Positions 24,099 to 32,343 of a DNA stretch of 64,000 nucleotides are shown one piece after another. The translations under genes were made by a program, and so were the position numbers. The notes beneath the pieces were generated by a model. That model did not search any database and was not told the DNA's origin. It saw nothing but the letters and a program-made list of their open reading frames with translations. Position 1 is the first letter of the stretch. The number at the start of each line of letters is the position of its first letter. Source of the stretch: Acidobacteriaceae bacterium (GTDB lineage Bacteria > Acidobacteriota > Terriglobia > Terriglobales > Acidobacteriaceae); assembly GCA_030041045.1 (NCBI GenBank), contig JASHOQ010000128.1, positions 1-64,000 on the forward strand, given 5' to 3'.

Positions 24099-27098
24099 AT
24101 GCGCAATCGCGTTCTCTGGGCAGCAGTCTGTCTATCGGTATTGTGTTCTATGGCCATGGGCCAGGCCTCCGAAGTCACCATCGGCGCGGAAGTTTGGAAC
24201 TACAACCGCGTCTACCCGCTGCTCGACGGCCTGTTTCAAGACGCGGCGAGCACGCAGGTGCAGCAGCTTACGCTCGATCCGAACAAGGCCAACGGCTCGC
24301 AGCTGGATGCGCTGATCCAGTCGTTTCAGGTGCAGGCCGGCTTCAGCCAGCTCGCCGGCGCGCAGAACGCGGCGGCGGCACAAATGTCGGTGGCCAACGC
24401 ACAGTACCAGTCCGCTTTGGCGCAGGAGCAGCAGAGCTTGATGGTGCAGTCCGTCGCCGCCCAGCAGGCACTGACCAAAGCCTCGCAGGATTTGAACAAC
24501 GCCACCGCCGGGGGCGACCCAACGCAGATTGCCACCGCCAACCTGGAAGTGCAGAATGCGCAGGCGCTCGTGAACGGTCTTGCGGCCGAGCAGAAAGCCG
24601 CGCAGGGCCCCACCACGCCTTTCACGCCGGCGGCGGCGACGGGAACGATTGCCGCCACGCCTTCCACGTTCACGAGCGGCGTGCCGGCGGCGGTGCTGAG
24701 CAATGGCTCGCTGAGCGGAGGCCCGTCCTTTCCCGCCACCAAGCAGCTCGATAACCAGATGGACCTGCTGTGGTCGCGCATTTCCCGCGTCGTCGGCGTG
24801 ATGGCGGGGCCCGACTCGATCCCGTCCGCCACGACAAAGATGTTTCTCCTCAAGTTCGATACCTCGACATTCCCGCACAAGAATCGCAAGGAGAGGATTT
24901 TGGAAACGCGCTACAACCTGACCTGTATGGGCAATGTCGGCGGCATTCCTACCGTGGTGGATGTGTTTCCTAGCGTGGCCGCGGTCAACGTGGCCAACAC
25001 CAAGTACCGCGACAACGCCGACATCTTCGGCGTGCTGCTCTCGTTCTTGTCCTTCGGCTTCAACGCAAGCTATAACCGCGAGCACCTGAAGATGTCGCAG
25101 ACCCTCGGGCAGGCCTCCTACATCACCGGCTACGGCGTCGATCAGTCCACCTTCGGGTGGAGGTTCGGCATCCCCATCGGCGACAACTTTGTCTCCTCCG
25201 ATACCAAGATCACCTTCGCTCTCATAGCCGCACCCGCCAACTGCAAGCCGGTGGTGGCAGCCCCGCCCGCGACCATCGCCTGGGAGAGGCGCGATGGCAC
25301 CGAAGCGACAGCCGTGGCTGCGCCGGTGATCTCGCTGGGGCGCGCCAACGCCACCATGGCCGCTGAAGTCGCGGCCGACCCTCCGCCACCGGCGCTGGCT
25401 GCCGGAAGCCCAGCGCCGGATGTGGTGAAAAGCATTTCCTTCAACCGCGCTTCGTACAATCCCGCAACGTACACGCCGGCGAATCCTGTGCTCGTGGCTG
25501 TCTCCGTGACGCTGAGGCGGCCGATTGACCAGCAGGCCACGCTCACCGCAAACGGCATACTTCTGCGGCGTGCGCGCGATACCTTCGGCCGGGCGATTCC
25601 CACCGGGGCCGGCTCCGGCGGCCTGCTGGAAGAGTCAACCGGAATCGCTCAGGCCAACACCTGGATTCCCATCTCGCCCACGAATCTTCTCATCACCCTC
25701 GATGCAGGCCAGTTCGGCTCGGTGTTTCCGACGATCAAGGTGAACAACCCCGATCCGGTGCCCGCGAGCGTCATCACCGCCTCGTTTCCGCCAGGCCGAA
25801 GCGTCGTGGTGAACGGCCAGCCGTTCCAGTGCCTAACGGTCGGTGGAAACTGCCAGTTGCCTTCGCTCGGATACCAGACTCCGGCGAGCACCAAGGTGAG
25901 CGTCCTCCTCTGGGAGGCGGGCTGCATTTCGAGTGTCTCCCCGCCAGACTGCACCGGCTACCTGGTACTGCAGTCCCTTCCAGCGTCGATCTCAGGCAAT
26001 TCCTCGTCAGGCGCCTCGGCACAGGCAGTCTCCGGAACCAGCTTGAGCCCATGGGGAGTCAATCCGGAGGTCTCCCTTCAGGTACCGGCGCTCAACAACA
26101 ATGTCTACAAGATGAATTGCAGCACCGGCGATAGTTTCGGCGTGACTGACCCGGTGACGGCCAAACCCGATTACATAAGAGCAGAGGGAAACCTGATCTG
26201 CCAGTTTTGGGACGGCGATACGCTGGACGAATTTGCGAGTTTGCAGCAGACTGGCTACCAGCTTCAGGTGATCGACCAGGGGCATACGGGCGGTCCACTT
26301 CTTGGCACGGCGATTCTTCCACCGGGCGAGTGGGGATCGGACTCACCGGGGATGCCGAGGCTCTGGGCCGCTTCGAGCCCGCAGTGGTACGACTCGAACG
26401 GGGACCACGGCAGCGGCCATTGGGAATTTCACGTCACGTTTGCCAACGTGGTTGAGGGCAGCTCAATAGGTCTTTCGCCCGACCCCGTCAATGGCGGCAA
26501 AGCGATTTCCGCCACGTCCTGCGATCAGGTAGCCCGCATGTGCACCTGGAATTTCAGTATCGCCGCCGCGGACTTCTACAAATGGTATGACCGCATCCGG
26601 CTCACGCTCGCAAACGACCCCGGCGACGAATGGCAGCTCCTGAACATCCGCACCCAGATTTCGCCGCTCGTGAGCGCGATAAGCCCCGATTATTCGACCT
26701 GGTCCGGGTTGAACTTCACCAGCGTCTTCAGCTCTTCGGCCGGCCCGAAGACGGGTCTGCTGGTAAACAAGACCCTGTTTCCCATCAACTGCGTCGTGAC
26801 TTCGTGCACGGTGTCAGACGCAAGCAGCACGGCGGGCGCAAGCAATTTGGCGAAGACCCCGGGACTGATGATCCTTCAGACCGATTTCGGGCAGTTCCCC
26901 CTCATGCAACTGAGTGCGGGCGGCACGCCTCAGCAGATCTCGATTCCTCAGCCGCCGAAAAACGCTGCTGGCGGGAACCCCAGCCCGGGGCCGAATCCGA
27001 CAGGAGGGGCCAACCAGAACGGGCAGCAGACCGGCGCGCAGTCGAATACGCTCAGCAACCAGGTTCCCATCACGATTGTGGTAGGCGGATCGAAGTAA
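24099..27098 (+). CDS. large secreted protein with coiled coil, function unknown
   Basis: I do not recognise this family. The 999-residue product starts at ATG 24099 (GAGGTG upstream) and has a Sec signal peptide ending AMGQAS. Residues about 60-175 are Ala/Gln-rich with heptad character (a coiled coil). Next comes a hydrophobic-aromatic segment with SKYRDNADIFGVLL-like text around 300-340, then a Pro-rich stretch and several Thr/Ser-rich beta regions with scattered Cys. The C-terminus is Gly/Asn/Gln-rich (GPNPTGGANQNGQQTGAQ) and ends VPITIVVGGSK. The layout suggests an envelope or surface protein, perhaps an adhesin-like scaffold; this is inference. Confidence 0.75.
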   Translation: MRNRVLWAAVCLSVLCSMAMGQASEVTIGAEVWNYNRVYPLLDGLFQDAASTQVQQLTLDPNKANGSQLDALIQSFQVQAGFSQLAGAQNAAAAQMSVANAQYQSALAQEQQSLMVQSVAAQQALTKASQDLNNATAGGDPTQIATANLEVQNAQALVNGLAAEQKAAQGPTTPFTPAAATGTIAATPSTFTSGVPAAVLSNGSLSGGPSFPATKQLDNQMDLLWSRISRVVGVMAGPDSIPSATTKMFLLKFDTSTFPHKNRKERILETRYNLTCMGNVGGIPTVVDVFPSVAAVNVANTKYRDNADIFGVLLSFLSFGFNASYNREHLKMSQTLGQASYITGYGVDQSTFGWRFGIPIGDNFVSSDTKITFALIAAPANCKPVVAAPPATIAWERRDGTEATAVAAPVISLGRANATMAAEVAADPPPPALAAGSPAPDVVKSISFNRASYNPATYTPANPVLVAVSVTLRRPIDQQATLTANGILLRRARDTFGRAIPTGAGSGGLLEESTGIAQANTWIPISPTNLLITLDAGQFGSVFPTIKVNNPDPVPASVITASFPPGRSVVVNGQPFQCLTVGGNCQLPSLGYQTPASTKVSVLLWEAGCISSVSPPDCTGYLVLQSLPASISGNSSSGASAQAVSGTSLSPWGVNPEVSLQVPALNNNVYKMNCSTGDSFGVTDPVTAKPDYIRAEGNLICQFWDGDTLDEFASLQQTGYQLQVIDQGHTGGPLLGTAILPPGEWGSDSPGMPRLWAASSPQWYDSNGDHGSGHWEFHVTFANVVEGSSIGLSPDPVNGGKAISATSCDQVARMCTWNFSIAAADFYKWYDRIRLTLANDPGDEWQLLNIRTQISPLVSAISPDYSTWSGLNFTSVFSSSAGPKTGLLVNKTLFPINCVVTSCTVSDASSTAGASNLAKTPGLMILQTDFGQFPLMQLSAGGTPQQISIPQPPKNAAGGNPSPGPNPTGGANQNGQQTGAQSNTLSNQVPITIVVGGSK

Positions 27099-27208
27099 GT
27101 TTTCCCCGGAAAAAGCGGGCCCAGGGAAGGGGCCGTTCCCTAATCGTCGCAAAATCTGTAATATGACCGTGTGGAACTCAAGTTGAGCCAGCCAGCGAGG
27201 AGACTCCC

Positions 27209-27487
27209 TTGATTAAGCAGGACATCGTTCATCACGTAATCGAGCGTACCGGCTTGCCGCGCACCAAGGCTGAGGCAGCCGTGGATACGGTCTTCGAAGG
27301 CCTCAAACAGGCTCTCGCGGCCGGCGAGCGCATTGAGCTGCGCGGATTCGGCGTCTTCAGCGTCCGCGCGCGTAAAACCGGCATCGGCCGCAATCCCCGC
27401 ACCGGAACTGAAGTGAGCATCGCTCCCGGAAAAGCGGTCCGCTTCAAGCCAGGCAAGGAGCTGCACTCGCTCGAAAGCGGAAGCTGA
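27209..27487 (+). CDS. HU/IHF-family DNA-binding protein
   Basis: A 92-residue nucleoid protein starting at TTG 27209, with GCGAGGAGA seven bases upstream. The family motifs are complete: IKQDIVHHVIERTGLPRTKA, the helical dimer body, GFGVFSVRARKTGIGRNPRTG for the beta arm with the intercalating Pro, and VRFKPGKELH. It should bend or compact DNA. HU versus IHF cannot be settled by eye. It is a single gene downstream of the large secreted protein. Confidence 0.93.
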   Translation: MIKQDIVHHVIERTGLPRTKAEAAVDTVFEGLKQALAAGERIELRGFGVFSVRARKTGIGRNPRTGTEVSIAPGKAVRFKPGKELHSLESGS

Positions 27488-27759
27488 GCTCCTTCTAATC
27501 CCCCAACAGAAAGCCGCAGCCCGGGGCACGGGTTGGCCTGTCGAAGAGCCGTGACCCGCCCCTTGCCGGGCTTTCCCATGACACTGGAAGCAAGACCCGC
27601 GCCCTTGAACAGGCTCATTGATTCCTGCCCAGCGCTCGCTTGGAAGAAGCCGGCAGCCGGCAGCGCAAAGGAGCCGGTCATGCGCGCGCAATCAGCCGGT
27701 TGCGCATCCACCCGTTGATTGAGCAGCGGCCGAACTGCCGGAATACGAGAAGAGGCTCA

Positions 27760-28710
27760 GTGCGTTCCATTTTTCGCGAATACTGCGTACCGGCACTGCT
27801 GCTGGCGGCGAGCGTGGTCACCACCACCGCCAACGGCGCGCGCTTCATGCTGAATTTCAGCGAGGGCCTGCCGCCGGTGGTGCGCGACGTCGACCTCTGG
27901 CCATGGGCGTGGCTCAGGGACCATCCCCATCTTTTCGTTACCGGCTTTGCTTTTTCCTTCACCCTGCTGGGCATTTTGCTCATCCACGAATTCGGCCACT
28001 ACCTTGCCTGCCGCGCGCACCGCATCCGCGCCACATTGCCCTGGGTGCTGCCGGCGCCCACGCTCAGCGGCACCATGGGCGCGGTCATCCGCATCCGCTC
28101 CCGCATTCCCAGCCGCGATGCGCTGATGGACGTGGGCATCTACGGCCCAGTCGCCGGCTATCTTGCTTCCCTGCTCGCCGTGGCCGCGGGCTTTGTGCTG
28201 AGCGGTACGGCGCCAGCGAACGCGACCGCAGTGATGGTGCGCTTTGGCGGACAGCCGCTGACCATCCGGCTCGTCCACGCTGTTCTTCTACAGTGGAATC
28301 CGGCGCTGCCCACCTTCGACCGGATTGCGCCCCATCCGGTGCTGGTGGCCGGCTGGATCGGGCTCTTCATCACTGCTCTGAACCTGATTCCGGGCGGGCA
28401 GCTGGACGGGGGACATCTGCTCTACGCCATTTCCCCGCGGCTGCATCGCAACGCCACCAATCTTCTTCCCTTCGTGCTGGTCATCCTGGGCGTCTACTTC
28501 TGGATCGGATGGATCCTCTGGGGGCTGTTTCTGCTCATCCCCGCCATGCGCCACCCGCGCGTTCCGCTCCACGCCCGCCTGAGCCGCGGCCGCGCGCTGC
28601 TCGGCCTGGCCGGCCTGGCCACTCTTCTGCTCACCTTCACGCCCACGCCGTTCTCGCACGCCTCACTGCTCTACTTCTTTCACGCCGGCGCCTTGGCCGC
28701 TGCGCGCTGA
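27760..28710 (+). CDS. M50-family site-2 membrane metalloprotease
   Basis: An intramembrane zinc protease. The start is taken as GTG 27760 (AGAAGAGG upstream), giving 316 residues; the open frame reaches back to 27640. The zinc site HEFGHYLACR lies in the first third within a hydrophobic segment, and the third ligand motif LIPGGQLDGGHLLYA near residues 205-220, both diagnostic for M50. About six membrane segments are visible, and PWVLPAPTLSGTMGAVIRI resembles the plant/cyanobacterial EGY-type group. No PDZ domain is present. Substrates are unknown. Confidence 0.9.
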   Translation: MRSIFREYCVPALLLAASVVTTTANGARFMLNFSEGLPPVVRDVDLWPWAWLRDHPHLFVTGFAFSFTLLGILLIHEFGHYLACRAHRIRATLPWVLPAPTLSGTMGAVIRIRSRIPSRDALMDVGIYGPVAGYLASLLAVAAGFVLSGTAPANATAVMVRFGGQPLTIRLVHAVLLQWNPALPTFDRIAPHPVLVAGWIGLFITALNLIPGGQLDGGHLLYAISPRLHRNATNLLPFVLVILGVYFWIGWILWGLFLLIPAMRHPRVPLHARLSRGRALLGLAGLATLLLTFTPTPFSHASLLYFFHAGALAAAR

Positions 28711-28761
28711 ATTGTGGCAGCGGTGTTCGCTGCGTGAACGGAGCGTGCGGGCGGGGCTACA

Positions 28762-28787
28762 CCCGAGTCTCCATGTCGAGACTCGGG
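28762..28787. terminator. perfect 10-bp inverted repeat between convergent genes
   Basis: CCCGAGTCTC and GAGACTCGGG with a six-base loop lie between the M50 protease (plus) and the coiled-coil membrane protein (minus). There is no clear T run on either side, so this may be a weak bidirectional terminator or a protein-binding palindrome. Confidence 0.5.
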
Positions 28788-28833
28788 CAGCAGGCGTAGG
28801 GCTGACCGGAAAACTGTCTATGGCGATCCTGCC

Positions 28834-30192
28834 CTATTGCCTATAAGCGAACTGGATGCAACCGGGGATCGCGCCCGGGCCAGCCCGGTGAAGCTCCAAT
28901 GAGTGAACTGTCCACCCGCCTTGCCCTACAGCCCGATTTTCGACCGGGACGCTCGCCACGCCCTCGTCAGTTTCGTTTTCCGAAATTCTCACCGTAATTG
29001 ATTCTGGAAGCATCTCGGTGATCTCCCCGATCCGATCGTCGTTGAGCCCGGGACCACCCTGCGCGCTACACACACTCAACAGCAAGGGACCCCGCATGAG
29101 CAGATCGCGCGCGAAAAGCTTCCTCGTCTCCAAAAGATTGCTGCGAAAACTGTCATACGCGATCGAGATTCCGACCTTGGGAGCTTGCCCGCTTGGGCTG
29201 ACTATCGTGCGAACTCGTTTCGCGTCGTGCGGGTCGTCGCTCGAGTGCTCGAAGACTTCCATGTAAGCGAGAAAGAGGCAAGGCAACGTAGGCTGAGCTG
29301 GGCCGGGAATCAGCGCTCCGCAGTCCGTGACACTAAACCGTATCGGAACCCCGCTTAAATTCAAGTCTATACGGGTATCCAGCCCTCGCCTCACAAAGAG
29401 CCGCTCGGCAAAGAGGTGAGTAGACTGCCAATTTCGCTCCTGCAACACGCTCGCATCGCACGGGTTCGTCGGGTCGTCGGAGTCCGGGCTATGGGTAAAA
29501 CCTTGGGGGCCGCACTCCACCTTGGTCAACGCGGCTAGCTCTGCGTCCGCTCCTCTGCGGTACGGGGGCGGGTGATTTCCGTCTTTCGGCGGGATCGAGA
29601 TGGCGATCTCAAATTTGGTCACGCGCAGGTTGGCTTCAAGCATGGCCGCTTGCATTTCGATTAGGTTCGACGATGTCCTTGTGGCGGTGTCGGCAACATT
29701 TCTTTCAAGATCGTCGATCGCCTTCGAGGACTGCTCGATTCCCTCTTGCACCGCCTTCTCCTGCTTCTCGATAGCTCTCGTGGATTTATTGCTTTGCTTC
29801 CTCAGGTTCTCGCCCAGCGATTTCGAGGTCGTCTCGACTTGCCTCTCCAGACCATCGAGAATCGGTTTGAAACCATTGTTAAGCTGCCCGTCCAGCGCTT
29901 GTTTCAGCTCCTCCTGGTGCCGCGCATCAGCCGCTTTCGCCAACTGGGAATCCGCCATATCTCCCGCAATAGTCGTGGCTATCGTGAGGGCCGCCAAGGC
30001 GAGAACGGCACCCTGATACCACCGGCCGGCGTCGGTCAACTTCTTCCGCTGACTCGGATCATCACTCTTGATCGTCGTCTCGTACCGCAGACTTAGAACG
30101 CTGAGCGCCGTGGCAGCGCCCCCAAAACCATATTTCAACCATTTCGTTACCGCGCTGACGAAATCCCAGGTCTGCTCGGACAGAATGAACAT
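28834..30192 (-). CDS. membrane-anchored coiled-coil protein, function unknown
   Basis: A 452-residue product I cannot assign. Two hydrophobic segments lie near the N-terminus (about 20-40 and 60-80), followed by a long charged coiled coil (about 85-200: KQALDGQLNNGFKPILDGLE, then ENLRKQSNKSTRAIEKQEKA). The remaining 230 residues look globular with six or so cysteines. The DNA is less GC-rich than its neighbours and codon use looks different (more AAA, GAA and TCG), which hints at horizontal acquisition. No partner gene lies next to it, and 283 bp upstream of it (30193-30475) hold nothing recognisable. Confidence 0.65.
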   Translation of the reverse strand: MFILSEQTWDFVSAVTKWLKYGFGGAATALSVLSLRYETTIKSDDPSQRKKLTDAGRWYQGAVLALAALTIATTIAGDMADSQLAKAADARHQEELKQALDGQLNNGFKPILDGLERQVETTSKSLGENLRKQSNKSTRAIEKQEKAVQEGIEQSSKAIDDLERNVADTATRTSSNLIEMQAAMLEANLRVTKFEIAISIPPKDGNHPPPYRRGADAELAALTKVECGPQGFTHSPDSDDPTNPCDASVLQERNWQSTHLFAERLFVRRGLDTRIDLNLSGVPIRFSVTDCGALIPGPAQPTLPCLFLAYMEVFEHSSDDPHDAKRVRTIVSPSGQAPKVGISIAYDSFRSNLLETRKLFARDLLMRGPLLLSVCSAQGGPGLNDDRIGEITEMLPESITVRISENETDEGVASVPVENRAVGQGGWTVHSLELHRAGPGAIPGCIQFAYRQ

Positions 30193-30475
30193 GCGTACCC
30201 CCTCGTGCAGCTTCCGCGTACCTTCATGTATTCACAGTCCAACCCTGCCTAACTGCGGAGATTCGATATCCGGTTATCATGCCAGGAACTCAGGTCAGCC
30301 GCATCGCATCGAAATCCTCCGTCACATTCCTTCACGGCACGCCCCCCGCCTCAGTGTGCGCCCGCGCCGTAAGCCGCGCTCCGCCTCCAGGCCGCTGAAA
30401 CCTCGCGCAAACGAAGCGCGGCTCTAGCCCCGGAAAAAACTCCCCAATCGGCCGCAGCCAGCCGCGCAGCCACCT

Positions 30476-32101
30476 CTACTTCTTCCACTCCACACCCGGC
30501 CTGGCCACGGCGTACATCTCCGCGCCAATCCGGTCGAAGAGGCCGTAGCGATCGTCGCCCACCTTGTAGAGATCGAAGTGTGTGCGCCCGGGCAGATAGG
30601 TGAAGTGCGCGTCGGCATTGAGGCCGGCGAGCACGGCATCGAACTTGTGCGCCGGCCCGTCCAGGTAAAACGTGTCCGCGGTGCCTACGATCACGTGAAT
30701 CTTGCCCTTCAGCGCCGGGCCGCGCTGGGCCCAGTTCGCTTGGCAGATGTGCGCGAGGTCGTAGTGCTCGCGCCAGTAGGCAGCCACCTGCGGATCGACG
30801 GCGCCCGTCTGCCGGTCGAACATCGGCTCCGGCGCGCCGTCTTTGCCTTTGGGTGAAAACACCCAGTCGAACGAGGCCAATTGCCCGCCGTAGGGGCCCA
30901 AGACCGTCTCCAGCCGCGCAAGCTGTTCCATAGTCGCAATCACTTTGTCGTGGTCGCGGAAGATGGGCCTCGGCGTACCGTCGGGCCGGCGATAAAGATT
31001 GGCCTGGGGATCGTAGAGATCGGGTCCGGTAAAGTCATGAAAGTCGCTGGGATCGGGCGACGTGGACCAGGTGCCGCCGAAGATCTGCGGATAATTCACC
31101 TGCAACTGCAGCGTGGCCCATCCGCCGCTTGAGTGCCCATTGAGCAGCCGGCTCGAGGGCCGCGCATCCATGCGGTAGCGCGACTCGAGATACGGAATGA
31201 ACTCCGTGGTCAGCGCTGTTCCCCACGGTCCGTCGTTCACCGAGTCGGCAAACTCATGCGTGCCCTCGGGAAGCGATTCGTCGAGCATCACCCAGATCAT
31301 GGGCGGCATCTTGCCCTCTTCCATGCGCTGGCGGATGCGCATGCCCATGATCAGCGCGCCGTCGATGCCGCCGCCGAACCCATGCGTCCAGTACGCCGTG
31401 GGATAGGTCTGCGGGGCATGCGGGCCGAGGAGGCTCGGCGCATTGGGATCGTATGCGGGCGGCAGAATCACCCAGGCCCTGATCTTCATCGAGCGGCCCC
31501 AGAAGCGGCTGAGCAAGGGGCTCTCCACTTCCTCAAGCTGCGCCACGCCGGGAGCAACCTGGGCGCGCGCCTGCGCGAGATCTGCGGATCGTTTCGGGTC
31601 CTTTTGAGGATGCTCTTCCAGCGTCAATGTAGGCTCTGCGCCGCCCGCGGGATTCCAGCCTGTGAGCGGAACCACCGCGCTCATCCAGTCCTCGGGCGAG
31701 CGGCCGCTGTAGTTGTAGGTGTGATCCACGTCGAGCACCGCCTGCGCTTCATAATCGCCCGGCGCCAGCTGCGAAAACGGCTCGGGATAGGCCGTCTCGT
31801 CGGCATCGACCTCGACCGCTGCGCCGGGCGCGAGATCGTGAACCTCCAGCGCCGTTACCCATGTATCCTGCGGATGAAATTCCGTGATGTCGACTTCCTT
31901 GTCGCTCTCGCCCTGCTTCACGAAGACGAGCAGACGCCCGCTCACCGGTCCGTTGATGGAAGAAGCCGCCTCGACGCGAAAGAACACGTGCGCGGGACCC
32001 GCAGCCAGTGCTCTTGAGCCAGGCAGGTGGCAGGCGGCGATTGCCGCCGCCAAACCAAGAATTGCATTGCGCATCAATGCGGATCGGCCGATTTCCGGCA
32101 T
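30476..32101 (-). CDS. secreted putative esterase (enterochelin-esterase-like fold)
   Basis: A 541-residue protein starting at ATG 32101, after GAGGTGAAACG; upstream in-frame sequence is repeat-derived and not coding. It has a signal peptide (LGLAAAIAACHLPGSRALAAG), an N-terminal beta-rich domain (about 35-200), then a D-type esterase domain: PPAYDPNAPS, YPTAYWTHGFGGGIDGA (oxyanion region), the nucleophile elbow LLNGHSSGGWATLQL, and a catalytic His candidate in LPGRTHFDLY. The protein ends VEWKK. The substrate is unknown; Fes- or feruloyl-esterase-like members act on siderophores or plant ester bonds. Confidence 0.82.
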   Translation of the reverse strand: MPEIGRSALMRNAILGLAAAIAACHLPGSRALAAGPAHVFFRVEAASSINGPVSGRLLVFVKQGESDKEVDITEFHPQDTWVTALEVHDLAPGAAVEVDADETAYPEPFSQLAPGDYEAQAVLDVDHTYNYSGRSPEDWMSAVVPLTGWNPAGGAEPTLTLEEHPQKDPKRSADLAQARAQVAPGVAQLEEVESPLLSRFWGRSMKIRAWVILPPAYDPNAPSLLGPHAPQTYPTAYWTHGFGGGIDGALIMGMRIRQRMEEGKMPPMIWVMLDESLPEGTHEFADSVNDGPWGTALTTEFIPYLESRYRMDARPSSRLLNGHSSGGWATLQLQVNYPQIFGGTWSTSPDPSDFHDFTGPDLYDPQANLYRRPDGTPRPIFRDHDKVIATMEQLARLETVLGPYGGQLASFDWVFSPKGKDGAPEPMFDRQTGAVDPQVAAYWREHYDLAHICQANWAQRGPALKGKIHVIVGTADTFYLDGPAHKFDAVLAGLNADAHFTYLPGRTHFDLYKVGDDRYGLFDRIGAEMYAVARPGVEWKK

Positions 32102-32292
32102 CGTTTCACCTCGCTTTTTGATTGGAAGGGATGATAGCAGCGCAACGTGCGAACCGCGCAAACAGGAAAGGCCCCCTCCGCCAGGAGCTGAGTGCCCCCC
32201 GGTCCCGGTTTTGGAACCGGGAAGTGCACGAATCTTTGCGCCAACTCGCCAACCCGCTGCTTCGCGCGCGGCGCGAAGCGAGCTCGCCAGTT

Positions 32293-32340
32293 TGCCGACT
32301 TGCCGACTTGCCGACTCGCTGACTTGCTGACTCGCTGTCT
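32293..32340 (+). repeat. 8-bp tandem repeat, six units, next to the priA stop
   Basis: Six units of YGCYGACT (the last diverged to CGCTGTCT) end three bases before the priA stop codon at 32344 on the other strand. It lies in the 242-bp gap between priA and the esterase start. Non-coding. Confidence 0.75.
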
Positions 32341-32343
32341 TCC

